A DNA stretch of 64,000 bases. Origin: Siderastrea siderea (lineage: Eukaryota; Cnidaria; Anthozoa; Scleractinia; Rhizangiidae). Numbering within the stretch: the first letter of the stretch is position 1; each line of letters opens with the position of its first letter. Positions 22,629 to 34,100 of the stretch are shown here, piece after piece. The notes under the pieces were generated by a model. The model saw only the letters and a program-made list of their open reading frames with translations, searched no databases and was not told the origin of the DNA. The position numbers and the translations under genes are program-made. The stretch is taken from the NCBI GenBank assembly GCA_964030785.1, contig OZ034968.1:26054686-26118685 (forward strand), written 5' to 3'.

Positions 22629-23441
22629 ATGGCCGAAACTTGGCGGAAACTAATAGAAAAAAAAAGATTTCGTTCATCATCCTCGGAAGAATCGTCGTCA
22701 CCTCCTCGCCTAACGCAAGAAAACAAGAAATCAAGAAACGAAAACTCTTCGTCAACCAACCACGAGGGTGAAGAGAACCCGCTGTCAGTGCTCGAAATGT
22801 CTGAGACCTTAGACGGGAAGCTGCAAGCGATCCTGACTAAACTTGAAAAGCTTGATGCGATAGAAAAATCGGTTAAAATCCTCCAAGAAACGCTCTCCAG
22901 AATGGACACGCGAATCCAATCACTAGAGCTCGCGCAAGCCTCGGCGAACCGAGACATCAACGACCTCAAAGAAAGTCTAAATTCCGCGGAAGACCAATAC
23001 AAGAAAACCACCGAGAGCTTTAAGGAGCACAAAGAGCAGATCTGCTTAAAACTGTCCGAACAAGAAAGCCAGCTTGAAGAAAAAATTGCAGACCTGGAAA
23101 ATAAGAACCTTTATTTGGAAGCTTACTCCAGAAGAGAGAATATCAAGTTTGAAAATATCGAAGAGGAACCCGAACCGAACGGGAGACAAGAAGACACAGA
23201 AACGGTCCTTCGTAATTTCCTAGAAACGGAGCTCGGATACAAAGTCGCAAGAAGCGTAGAGATTCAGCGAGTTCACCGTCTTAACAGCAAGAAAGATGCA
23301 AAACCCAGACCAATTATCGCAAGGTTTTTACGCTACAAAGATTGCGAGCAAATTCTTGCTATGGGCCGCCGTTTAAAAGATACGGACTATAAAATGTACC
23401 AAGACTTGCCCTACGGCATCGTCGAAAGAAGACGAAAGTAG
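22629..23441 (+). CDS. LINE ORF1 protein, truncated by in-frame UAG
   Basis: 270 residues. Ser/Glu-rich N-terminus, coiled coil at about residues 55-165 (heptads through LQAILTKLEKLDAIEKSVKI), then an RRM-like region (YLEAYSRRENIKFENIEE; VEIQRVHRL; RPIIARFLRYKD). This is the architecture of L1-type ORF1p, which binds the element's RNA as a chaperone. The frame stops at TAG 23439-23441, but the same frame continues open for 51 more codons to TAG 23595-23597 with typical ORF1p C-terminal sequence (MEIFKTARRNN; DKLYIRGRLWPIGKP). The UAG is thus probably a point mutation that removes the conserved C-terminus; readthrough is the alternative. Confidence 0.85.
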   Translation: MAETWRKLIEKKRFRSSSSEESSSPPRLTQENKKSRNENSSSTNHEGEENPLSVLEMSETLDGKLQAILTKLEKLDAIEKSVKILQETLSRMDTRIQSLELAQASANRDINDLKESLNSAEDQYKKTTESFKEHKEQICLKLSEQESQLEEKIADLENKNLYLEAYSRRENIKFENIEEEPEPNGRQEDTETVLRNFLETELGYKVARSVEIQRVHRLNSKKDAKPRPIIARFLRYKDCEQILAMGRRLKDTDYKMYQDLPYGIVERRRK

Positions 23442-24056
23442 ATGGAAATCTTCAAAACAGCCAGAAGAAACAACATCCCAGCAGCTTTCAGTAAGTCGCA
23501 ACCTGACAAACTTTATATAAGAGGGAGGTTATGGCCTATTGGCAAACCCTTTGACTTAAGTCTATTAAACCACTCTAACACCATAGTCTCGCCTTAGAAG
23601 TAACTTATCAACACTTGAAATCCGCTAGCATGTCCTACCTTTTCCAAAATTAACGCAATTGTTAATCGAGTTTAGCGGTCGGGCGAACGCTGCAATACGT
23701 AGCGAATCAGGCAATTATTTATTTGCTGGATCCAGTCCGCCGAAACGCAAAGAAGTGCGTATTAAGCCCAACTGTAGGGGCTCGTTTAATTTTTCTTTTC
23801 TTCGTGTTGTCGATGTACCCATTATATGTTTGCTGTTTTAGCTTAATTTTGGTGCTCATTTATTTTTTGGTGTTTTATGTTATTTCTTGTCGCTTTGTTT
23901 TCGCTCGCATAAAAGTCACAAGCACTTGGATACTATACTCAAAAATTTGCATTTCAACTTATTCTCAAGGGCATATAAGCCTAAAAACAGATAATAACAG
24001 AATTGATACACGCAAACATTCTCCTCTTCAAAGCACAATAATGTTCAAAACTAGCC

Positions 24057-27000
24057 ATGGCAACGCCACTTAGATTATCATTTCTGTCAATTAACGCAAG
24101 AGGTTTGAACCAGGCGCGAAAGAGGAGACAAGTTTTTCGCTGGGCCCACAATAGTAAAGCTGATATCATATTTTTGCAAGAAACCTACTCCACGGAAAGC
24201 GTAGAAGAAATATGGAGATCAGAATGGGGTGGCAAAATCCATTACAGCCATGGATCTAGACATTCCCGGGGTGTGATGATTTTATTTAACCCAAAACTCG
24301 ACTTTCAAGTAGATAATACTATCGCAGACAAAAACGGGAGATACTTGATGCTTGAAATCATTATCCACGATTCTACTTTCTTGTTATGCAATGTTTATGC
24401 TCCAAATGACAATTCATCACAAAATACTTTCTTCTCCAACCTAAATAACACCCTCAAACAACACACAAACTTGCAAATTATTTTAGGCGGCGACCTCAAC
24501 TGCGCACTAACACCGCTAGACAAAACCGGCGGCACCTCTATTGAAAAGAAAAAGTCAGTAATTAGAGAAATAAACAGTTTATGCAGCAATCATAAATTGC
24601 AGGATGTTTGGAGAAGCCAACATCCAAATCTATCACAATTCACGTGGCGCAATCATTCTCTAAAAATTCAATGCCGATTAGATTATTGGCTTGTCTCTAA
24701 AAATCTTTCCTCATCTCTTCTTAAGACAGATATTACAAGCCCCACTTTCTCCGATCACTCGGCAATTAGTTTTGTTCTTCAGTCCGAGGAATATACTAAG
24801 CGCGGCCCAGGCTTCTGGAAAATAAATAACTCGCTACTAAAAGATGACAAGTTCACTTCCGAACTCAAAGCCAAAATCCCAGAGTTCAAAGCTAAACACA
24901 ACTACCTTGAAGATAAAGGTCTTTACTGGGACATGCTAAAAATGGAAGTGAGGGGTTTTTGTGTCCAGTATTCGAAAAGGGAAAATAAATTCCGAAGAAA
25001 CGCAGAAAAAGAACTACAAAATAAAATTGATCATTTGATGAACGTACTCAAAACAAACAGATCAAGAGAAAACATCATAGAACTATACCGACTCCGAGCT
25101 GAACTGAATAAGATTACAGAATATAGAACAAAAGGCGCTATTGTAAGAAGCAGAATTCGTTGGCACGAAGAAGGTGAAAGAAACACTAAGTACTTCTTAA
25201 ACTTAGAAAAGAGGCAACATTCTAAAACTCACATCACAAAATTAAAATACGACGGAAGGGAAATTACTGACCCAGACGAGATCTTGAGATCCCAGAGGCT
25301 CTTCTACAAAAATCTCTACACTGCTAGCCCGTGTGATGCAACGCAAAATGATATATTTTTTCTAAACGCAAATCTGCCCAAACTTGACAAACCTGAGCAA
25401 GATAAACTTGAAAACCCCCTACGCTCTGAAGAATGTTATAATGTGCTAAAAGAGTGCGCTAAAGGAAAGTGTCCCGGTAGCGACGGCCTTTCTGTGGAAT
25501 TTTATTTACACTTTTGGTCTCTGTTAGGAGAAGAAATGACACAAAGTTTCAATTATGCTTTCCAGCGGGGACAAATGAACATAACCCAAAAGCAAGGGAT
25601 CATCAAGGTAATACCGAAAAAGAAAAAAGACAAATCCTATTTTGAAAATTGGAGACCTCTCACTTTACTTAATGTTGATTATAAGATTGCAACTAAAACC
25701 ATGGCTCATAGAATTGCTACAGTTCTCCCTAAACTTATAAATGAAGATCAAACTGGTTACGTGAAAGGTCGCTATATCGGTCAAAACATCAGGCTCATCC
25801 AAGATATTATGAAAGTAACAGAGTCAGAAAACATACCTGGCATAGCATTATTTATCGACTTTAAAAAAGCATTCGATACACTTGATTGGAACTTCGTATT
25901 CAAGACACTAGAAGCGTTTAATTTCGGTCCTGAAATTCAACAATGGATTAAAACCTTTTACACAAACTGTTCCAGTTGTGTCATGAACAACGGATATGCC
26001 TCCGAGTTCTTCAAAATCGAACGTGGCGTACGGCAGGGATGCCCGCTTTCCGGCGCACTTTTTGTACTTTGCGCAGAAATATTAGCTAATGCAATTCGAC
26101 AAGACAAAACCATTAATGGAATTATAGTTTTTGACAAAGAATTTAAAGTTTCACAATACGCAGACGACACAACCGCCTTTGTTGCTGACCTTCAGTCAGC
26201 TGAAAATCTCTTCAAATTGCTTCACGCCTTCCAGAAGTGTTCTGGTCTCGAAATAAACACAACCAAAACTGAAGGAATGTGGTTAGGCGCGAATCGAAAT
26301 AAAAAGACTAAACACTTTGACATTGCATGGCCATCGGAACCAGTTTTCGCACTTGGAATTCACTTCACGTATAGCGACGAAGTCTCCCATCAAAAAAATT
26401 TCGAACAAAAGCTCACTTCCATGAAAAATCTACTAAACATATGGTATCCAAGGAACCTCTCGTTATACGGTCGTATAACCATTCTAAAAACTCTTGCGCT
26501 GTCAAACCTTATCTACAACACTTCGATGCTATCGTTTCCACATTCTTTTGTCAAAACGGTTAATCAGACTATCAAATCGTTCATCTGGAGAAAAACAGCG
26601 AAAATCAAGCATACTGCTATGATAGGTCCAAAGGAGAAAGGAGGTCTTAATATGCCTGACTTTGATATCATTAACAATTCTCTCAAAGTCACATGGATTA
26701 AGCGATTAAATGATAGTCCGCACAACGCTAGTTGGAGTCACATTCCTCTAGCATACCTAAACAACGTGGGCGGCCGATTTCTTTTTGAATGCAACTATGA
26801 AATGAAGTCTCTGAAAGTAAACATACCGCTGAACTTTTACAAAGAAGCCTTAGAAGCATGGCAAAAACTAACTGTTTCTACTCCCGAATCCAAAGAGCAA
26901 ATACTAGAGGAAATCATATGGAATGACAGGTTCATTACAATTGACGGATCCTCAGTTTACTATAAACAGTGGCATGAAGCTGGTGTCACTAAAATCGGTG

Positions 27001-27749
27001 ACATCTTCAAAGAGGACTCTTTCTTAACCTTTAACGATTTTGCATCTACGTTTCAGATAAAGACTAACTTTTTAAAGTATTATGGCCTTTGCCACGCAAT
27101 CCCTAAAAAATGGATCAATCATTTAAAAGGAAAAGGCGAACTTATAACAAACTCTTTAATTCACGGCACAACTAAGTTATCACTAAATAAAATTTCTTGC
27201 AAAGTTGCGAGCCAGATGTTCGTAAAAATGAAATCTGAAAAACCTACGGCTGAAAAGAGGATGACACAGGCTAATTTCGATGAAGAAACAATACGACTTA
27301 CGTATAGCATTCCCTTTAAAGTCACTAAAGACATCAGACTCACTATTTTACAGTTCAAGATTATCCATCACATTTTACCTACTAATGCCACTCTTTTTAG
27401 GGACTCACTTATTCAACACGAGAAATGCCATCTTTGCAACGAGAAACAAACCTTGATACACCTTTTTGTAACATGCTCTTTTGTACAAACCTTTTGGACC
27501 CAGTTTGCTCTCTGGTGGAACAGAAAGCACTCAGACTCTATCACCCTATCAGAACAGAATATAATCTATGGATTCACTCAAGATCTTCCTCGTCGCCTTG
27601 GTTTGAACCTCTGTTTAATCATCGCCAAATATTATATTTATACTGCGTCACGAAGAGAAGAGGATTATATCTGGGAAGCTTTTTTTGCTATACTTAAAAG
27701 CCACCTTGAAATTGAAAAACATAAATCCAAATCACAAATAAGTATTTGA
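24057..27749 (+). CDS. LINE ORF2: AP endonuclease and reverse transcriptase, intact
   Basis: 1230 residues, uninterrupted. ATG lies in a good context (gccATGG). Residues 1-240: apurinic endonuclease-like nuclease with SINARGLN, a catalytic Glu in FLQETY (about residue 42), GGDLNCAL (about 146) and SDHSAISF (about 232). Residues about 500-790: reverse transcriptase with PKKKKD...NWRPLTLLNVDYKI, FIDFKKAFDTLDW (from 599), GCPLSGALFVLCAEILANAI and the catalytic YADD (from 701). Near 1124-1140 is a C-terminal zinc knuckle-like CHLC...HLFVTC. The protein nicks target DNA and primes reverse transcription there. All visible catalytic residues are present, so this copy may be young even though ORF1 carries a stop. 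Confidence 0.95.
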   Translation: MATPLRLSFLSINARGLNQARKRRQVFRWAHNSKADIIFLQETYSTESVEEIWRSEWGGKIHYSHGSRHSRGVMILFNPKLDFQVDNTIADKNGRYLMLEIIIHDSTFLLCNVYAPNDNSSQNTFFSNLNNTLKQHTNLQIILGGDLNCALTPLDKTGGTSIEKKKSVIREINSLCSNHKLQDVWRSQHPNLSQFTWRNHSLKIQCRLDYWLVSKNLSSSLLKTDITSPTFSDHSAISFVLQSEEYTKRGPGFWKINNSLLKDDKFTSELKAKIPEFKAKHNYLEDKGLYWDMLKMEVRGFCVQYSKRENKFRRNAEKELQNKIDHLMNVLKTNRSRENIIELYRLRAELNKITEYRTKGAIVRSRIRWHEEGERNTKYFLNLEKRQHSKTHITKLKYDGREITDPDEILRSQRLFYKNLYTASPCDATQNDIFFLNANLPKLDKPEQDKLENPLRSEECYNVLKECAKGKCPGSDGLSVEFYLHFWSLLGEEMTQSFNYAFQRGQMNITQKQGIIKVIPKKKKDKSYFENWRPLTLLNVDYKIATKTMAHRIATVLPKLINEDQTGYVKGRYIGQNIRLIQDIMKVTESENIPGIALFIDFKKAFDTLDWNFVFKTLEAFNFGPEIQQWIKTFYTNCSSCVMNNGYASEFFKIERGVRQGCPLSGALFVLCAEILANAIRQDKTINGIIVFDKEFKVSQYADDTTAFVADLQSAENLFKLLHAFQKCSGLEINTTKTEGMWLGANRNKKTKHFDIAWPSEPVFALGIHFTYSDEVSHQKNFEQKLTSMKNLLNIWYPRNLSLYGRITILKTLALSNLIYNTSMLSFPHSFVKTVNQTIKSFIWRKTAKIKHTAMIGPKEKGGLNMPDFDIINNSLKVTWIKRLNDSPHNASWSHIPLAYLNNVGGRFLFECNYEMKSLKVNIPLNFYKEALEAWQKLTVSTPESKEQILEEIIWNDRFITIDGSSVYYKQWHEAGVTKIGDIFKEDSFLTFNDFASTFQIKTNFLKYYGLCHAIPKKWINHLKGKGELITNSLIHGTTKLSLNKISCKVASQMFVKMKSEKPTAEKRMTQANFDEETIRLTYSIPFKVTKDIRLTILQFKIIHHILPTNATLFRDSLIQHEKCHLCNEKQTLIHLFVTCSFVQTFWTQFALWWNRKHSDSITLSEQNIIYGFTQDLPRRLGLNLCLIIAKYYIYTASRREEDYIWEAFFAILKSHLEIEKHKSKSQISI

Positions 27750-28099
27750 GCCTCCTTTTGTTTGGCTATCCGTCTTGTTAATATTTTTTTTTCCTCTCTA
27801 TTTCTTTCTATTTTTTTCTGTCATTTGCTTATTTCAGTATCGCAGTATCGCACAAGTAATGTAGCCTTATTATGTATATGTAGTGTATAGCATCAGTCTG
27901 TAATCGTAGCTTTAGTCTGTTAAAATGTCTCGTAAATTTTGTAAGCATTGTTAACGTTTGTACCGCGTGCTAAGTTATAATAATATCTTATATAATAATA
28001 ATATCTTGTAGCATAGGTACCATACTGTAAGTATTCTGTTGTAAACAGTATTAGCTTTGTATAGTAAGTAATATTTTGTAAAAAAAAAAAAAAAAAAAA

Positions 28100-30968
28100 G
28101 AAAACAAACAAAAAAAAAAAATTCCCAGTGGTCACCAGAAAAAAAAAAAAAAAACAAACAACAACAATGTTACGTTTTTGCAATTTTTCGCTTCAGACAA
28201 GGAAGATTTACAGATTTACGTTTTTTTAGCCGTACCGGATAGCAGATTTTGCAAGATTTCGCAGCTTCAACGATTTCTTGCACTGTTACTATTTGTTTCT
28301 CAGTCTTTTGTCTTGCTAATTACCTCATGACAACAGAGGCTAGCCGGCAAGCAGTTTTCTCGTAATTTTCGTAAAATTCGCTGTTCTCGTTGAGCAGCTC
28401 TGAAATCTTATACTGCTTCCTTGGTACCTTTGCGAATTTTCGCAGTTTTCGTAATTCTCGTTGGGTCTCTCGTTATCTAGAATAACTTACCTTCATTCTT
28501 TTCCCTGACTTAACTAGAATAATAATTAATCACAAGATTTAAATCCACCGTTTTGTTTGGTTTGATAAAGTTCGATTAGTGAGTTAATCGACATTTCCAG
28601 CTGGATTAAATTTAATCTTCCATCTATGAAACTTGTCACCGGTAACGTAGCTTGAAAAAGACAAAGTAATGCATACTCTGATGTTGCCATGGCAACAATT
28701 TTGCTTCTACATCTCGTCCATGTGCGAATGACATCCCCCCATTATTGGCATTACAAAATCCATCCACTATAGCTAGCTCCTTAAAAGTTAACTAGGAGAC
28801 TTATACTTTGTTTTGAATAGGACCATCGCTTTCATTTTAGAGTCATAAATGACAATATTTGGTTCAAAACTGAAAGAGACTAGGGCCAAGAGTGTTGCCA
28901 TAACAAAATCACGATAAGGACCATCTTGTGTTGCTGAGGCATAATGCTAATGCCAAGTTTCAAGGTCTTATCGCATTCTTTCTTTCTTGATCTCGTGATT
29001 TGTCCCCATACTGTAACCACTTAAGACGTCATCGATTTTTCTAATTTGCATAATACGAAAACTCGAAAACTGGAATAAAGTGGGATATTACGAAAAAGGA
29101 CAACACCACCCCCTCCCCATTTTTAACTCAACTCAAGTGTGGTTAGAGATAGGGATTCTTTACTTTCCACAAAGTTGACCATCTGGTCAAAGGGAACAGA
29201 TAACGACTTGCCAATAGTAATAAAAAAATACGTCAACAGCAGGCTAGAGTTTGCACAAAAACGAAAATTTTGGCCAACCTTCGCAGGGATCACAAACCTG
29301 TTTACTGCAACATTGTTCCAAAGGTTTTGCGGAATAGACGAACATACAAATGCCTAAAACTCAGAAAAGCAAAAACGAACTTTTAAGGGACGAAATGATG
29401 CAAAAATTAGTAAAGCTGTATATACTTAATATGACCGGGACTGAACATGATCAAACATTATAACTACACTTATTTTGTCACGACTACAGATTCATTAAAC
29501 TATAGTTTGACTTACGATTACTAGACCAGTTTAAAGCATTTGCCTGTTTTATTCACCTAAGCAAGTTTTAACACACAACTAGTAGACAAAATCCGTCTAC
29601 AAATCCACATTTCAACTCCAGGGACGTCCATGCCATAAAGCCGATACACCCGGAATTTCAAGCTCTTACTATGTCTATTTCTTTAGCCCACGAGTAGAGA
29701 GAGTGATAAATCTTTGTTGCATTTTGCTTCACAGGGAAGTATGAAAAACGCTCTGTTTGGTAAAAATAGCCCACAGTTTAAACATTGGCGTGCAACAACT
29801 ACACAAATGACAACTGAATATGGGCTTGTAAAACCTGCTCTCGAGATAGTACATGAAAAATGTACAAAATGCATGCCAAGTATAGTATGCTCAGCGTAAG
29901 CTTGCAAATGCTAAAATTGTCGTATGTTTAAATTGCATGTATAAATTAAATGTTTAGGCCAGTATCCTTTACAGCGGTTTTCTCTAACACGCGACCTTCA
30001 AGGATTTTTTCCCAACGGCCAAATGTGTTTTTGGTGGATGTCAATCATCTGTTTCTATGACAATTCAAAAACGCGCGCTTCATGAAAAACAATTTGGCAG
30101 TGAATTTTGTAGCGCTGAGTGAAATAATGAGAAAATCTTGCAGGAAGTTTTAACCACGCTTTGATGAGTTTGTGTATTTGTAACTGATAGTAAAATATGG
30201 CAGACTCTGAATTGTCACTTGAAAAGTACCAGAACAAATCGCTCGGCAAAGGTTTTATTCATTAAATCGAGCATGGTTTCACAAATGCATTCAAAACACC
30301 TAAAAATACGCAATGCAAACTTGTTTTGACCAAAACAAACTTCCCAAACAAAATTGTATAAAACTGACCTTTATTCTATTCGAAGAAGTGCTTAATTCCA
30401 CTGAATTTCTTCTCTGAGTTCACGGTCGATCAAACGACTGATTCTCGCCGTTCAAAAACTTTCGCTGTCAGACTAACACAAATAATCTCTTCTTTTTGCT
30501 TCACATTTGGTTTCTGAGGAATTCAGTCCATTCAAAGTCAAAATTTACAGATTACCGATTGTGTCCTCAATGAATACTTCAAGAATTGCTGTAGTTCTGT
30601 CACAAAAGTTCTAAGAACTGGATAAGAGGGCACAACAGATTCGCAAAATCAGTTTATCCACGCCCCACACAGGATTGAGTTACATGTGACAATCAGCAAG
30701 AGCCAATCAGCGCGCGAGAATTCGAAAAAATTGTCATAGAAACAGATGATTGACATCCGCCAAAATCACAGTTGGCCGTTGGGAAAAATTCCTTGAAGGG
30801 CGGGTGTCAGAGGAAACCGCTGTAAACTCCCCTTTATCCCCCCAAATGCCCACCTAGGAACGCCCCTGAACGCCATCATCGGTTGAAGTTACAAACAAAA
30901 ATTAACAATCGTTTCTTTCATGAGCGCCTTTAAATTGAGATTCGTCTGATCCTGGCCTCAGCATCATT
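28100..30968. other. Spacer between LINE and HMGR-A stop
   Basis: Convergent intergenic region. No gene recognised. 28141-28156 is a second A-rich run. An element with TTTACAGCGG ends is at 29968-30826. The 3' UTR of the - strand reductase should run leftwards from 30968; candidate AATAAA (as tttatt) sites are at about 30255 and 30371, both inside that element. Confidence 0.45.
29968..30826. mobile_element. TIR element with TTTACAGCGG ends in HMGR-A 3' flank
   Basis: Left terminus TTTACAGCGGTTTTCTCT pairs with right terminus AGAGGAAACCGCTGTAAA. Pairing continues through ccttcaagga/tccttgaagg, cccaacggccaa/ttggccgttggg and gatgtcaatcatctg/cagatgattgacatc, to atgacaatt/aattgtcat. About 859 bp with ~100 bp arms, no convincing ORF. 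It begins about 140 bp past the HMGR-A stop codon. Confidence 0.78.
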
Positions 30969-31100
30969 TTACTCTGGTCTGTTTCTTCCAAGTCGGCCAT
31001 GTGCGCTTGCAAATTGACCAGAAGCTACCGCTGATAAAGTGGATATTTCCATTGCCAATGCAAATGAGGCAATAATTTCTGCAAAACGATAAATACGACC
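30969..31100 (-). CDS. HMGR-A exon 7 (terminal)
   Basis: Reads GRIYRFAEIIASFALAMEIS, TLSAVASGQFASAHGRLG, RNRPE, stop TAA. Acceptor tctttctag. Separated from exon 6 by an 8.1 kb intron. Strongly matched by 59704-59835. The frame has no ATG near its start, so it is easily missed in an ORF scan. Confidence 0.93.
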   Translation of the reverse strand, partial: GRIYRFAEIIASFALAMEISTLSAVASGQFASAHGRLGRNRPE

Positions 31101-34100
31101 CTAGAAAGAGGAAAGATGGCTATAAGTCATATTTCTTTAACAATTCAGGAGGATAGTTAGTCAGTCGTTCGGTTAGCCAGCTAGCTCAGGAAGTTAGCGA
31201 GTCTTTCGAAAGCCAGTAAGAAAATAAGTTAGTAGTTTACCGTTGTTGAAAGGCTTTTTACAACGGCCAAAGTATATATTTTGTGTATCCCCTTTCCCGA
31301 GGTACATTTACGTCCACTCCAGCGTCGTATACACCCACAGAAAGTTCTAAAGGACAGAATTTTTATATTTACTAGGACAAGTTTTGTGCATTTCGTGGTA
31401 AAATAATAAAACCAGAATGCTGTCAAGGAAAAATATGCGCCTTGCATTCGATTTAATTAGGCTCTTAAAATAATTCCTTAACCCTCCGAGGTACAAACAA
31501 AAGCTGTGGTTACACCAACCTAGGTAAGCATGATTAACCCAGCATAATTTTTCCTTGGTAAAATAGCTGGGGTTTTCATTTACCTGGGTATTTAAGGTGA
31601 CATGTACCCAAGGAATTGAAGGTGGTAAATTTTCTAGCTGGGTAACTTTAGCGAGAGAACATGGACGATTGAGACATGATTTGTAGCGGAGCCAGCGCGC
31701 TAGCGCGTCAGCGGAGCTCCATTGCTAAGGAAATTTGGTAATCTATCAAGCCAAAATATTTTGGTAGTGACGTAGTAGTCACGTAACCGTCCGTCCGTAC
31801 ATCCGTACGTCCGTCCGTCCGCACCACAGGCCTACCAATACACTTCCTACACTGGATATAACCCTGTGCTGAATCCCGTGTGTTTTCGGAGCGAAATCGC
31901 ATGTTGACCCGCGTTGTAGCAAAACAAGCAAAGACAACAAAAGTCAAAAACAAATTTGTTAATGGAAAAAAAAAAGTTCAAAAGAACACTCAGTTGTCTT
32001 TTTGGTGGAAGGGGAAAAGTTCAATCTAGGCGAAAGAAATTCGGCGATAAAGTTCAGGCAAAAAGTTCAAATTTGCCTCGTCGGTTCTGTTCAAACTCGG
32101 TCGGCACACCGCTTGAGTTCGCAGCTTTTCGCACGGGTTTCGACGCCAAATATAGCAGAGCTAGTGCTTTTTGGTTTTTTCTGTCCACAACCATGGTTTT
32201 TACGGCGTTTCGAACACATTTTGCCAGGAAAAACACCAGCATTTTCATGCTGATAGGCAGCTTGTCACGAAGAAAGAAATAAGTATTAAAATTAACGCCC
32301 ATGTTAAACGCCCATGGCCTAGTGGACTAGTTACCGGCATGTCACGCCGACGAGTCGGGTTCGACACTCAGCGGGAGCAAGAATTTTGTTTCTTTTTTTT
32401 CTTTGTTTTTTTTTTTTTAATAAAACGACTTGGATGAGAGTATTTTCACAAATTAATAACTGCCAGCAAAAACAAAACAAAAGCAAAAAACAGACAAAAC
32501 AAAAAGGGGGGCTCCACTTTTAGGCTTGGCTAAATCTATATATTATTACGAACCGAATAAGAAGACTAGGAAACCGCTCCAACGGAGCTTGCCCTCCTGC
32601 TGAGACTTAAAACCTTTTCGATACACATAAAGTAAAACGTGCTGTAACCTCAGCATTCCGTTAAAATTCAACACTCACAACGTTGCTCGAAAAGGAGTCA
32701 CCTTCAATGTTCTACACGCGGACGCCGCTTGCAAATTGGTCTCCAAAACTCCGCTTCTCGTTGATAGGTTTACCTGGGCAAACCAAACGTCACTTCAATC
32801 CCGGGGGGGAGGGGGTACTCCCTATAATGGCCTATACGGGGAGACTCTGCCCGAAAGGGGTACCTTTTTCAGGCTTCAGGTATATAAAAGGGTAGGGATT
32901 TCACGAGCTGAAGTATATGAAAGGGTAGGGAAATCTGTCATTTAGGTATCTAAGAGGGCCTTTAATTTTCGAGTAGATAATAATTTTGTTTTTTGGGTAA
33001 CATCTCTTCCGGTAAAAGGGATGCAGTGTTCTTAATTAGGTATGTGAAAGGGGTACCATTTTTTAATGAAAGGTATACAAAAGGGGTATCTTTTCTGTCA
33101 AAAATAAAAATAATAACAAGGTGCTTAAAAACGCATTTCAGAACGTATGGAAGTCTCAATGCTCAATGGTATGTAAAAGGGTAAGGGGTTGGACATCGGG
33201 GCGGAGCCTCCCCGTATAAAACTTTGTACCCCCGTATAAAACTTTGTATCCCCCCCCCCCCCGGGCTTCAATCCACAAACGGTTTTGCTTGGGGCATTTT
33301 CTATTGCGCTCAGTCACGTTACCACGAAAATTTACCTAGGAAAATTTTCCTGAGGTAAAATCGGTTGCCACGGCAAAATGCCACTTTCCCGAGGGAAATA
33401 TCATATTTACCTAGGTCAAACTCTCAAATCCCGGGAAAACCACCGATGAAATGGCTGAGGCTGTTGGCAGTATCACCGTCGCGACTGATCCATCTCATGT
33501 TATAATCCACACGGGCACTAACAACCTACCAGCGGATTCTGCCGAATCATGTGCTGTCAAAATCAAGAGCCTTGAGTTGAAAGTGAAGGACAAGTTTCCT
33601 AACTCAAGAATTGGAATTTCAGGAATAATCTATAGAGAGGATATCAACGTATATTCTAAACGCAACGAAATCAACGAGATGGTCAAGCTCATGGCAGAAG
33701 ACAATAACACTACTTATATTGACAATTCAGTTATTGATAGCTCCGGATTAAACGGCAGTAAACTTCATCTGAATGTAAAAGGTTCATCACTGCTAGCAGT
33801 GCATTTTATTAAGTTCTTAAGATCAGGTTCTGACAGGTATAAGCAGACCCGTAAGGGTTTCAGACCACAGCTATCCAACAACTGGGAAAGCTCCTGATGG
33901 AGCTAGGAAGTTTCCCACCTCCAGCTCGCAACAGGAGATGCCCAAGCTAGCTCCTCAACTGAGTGACCTAACATTAGGTATTCCTAATAGTCGAGGTTTT
34001 AAATTGGCATGTTTGAACATATCCAGTCCCCCAAAACACATTGATGAGCTCCGTATCTTCTTGCACAATAAGTACCTTGATATATTAGCAATCAATGAAA

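Larger units (their letters stand above)
22600..28099 (+). mobile_element. Tx1/L1-like LINE retrotransposon, nearly full length
   Basis: Two ORFs in order, ORF1 (coiled-coil RNA-binding type) and ORF2 (endonuclease plus reverse transcriptase), then a ~330 bp 3' UTR and a poly-A stretch starting at 28081, with a second A-rich run at 28141. Order and domain content fit the L1/Tx1 lineage. The 5' boundary is approximate and no target duplication was found. The whole unit lies between the convergent aminopeptidase and reductase genes, and the shorter duplicated spacer shows no counterpart. Confidence 0.9.

Noticed and set aside
22616..23032. - strand ORF of 138 codons, Ser-rich
   Set aside because: Shadow of LINE ORF1 on the opposite strand.
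32313..32372. Apparent tRNA gene (A and B boxes)
   Set aside because: The cloverleaf is incomplete, lacks a convincing acceptor stem, and is repeated inside a dispersed element; treated as tRNA-derived promoter of a SINE-like unit.
31956..32437. Several overlapping ORFs of 80-108 codons, recurring at 57532-58208
   Set aside because: They are frames of the composite repeat on both strands; conserved because the repeat copies are similar, not because of protein selection.
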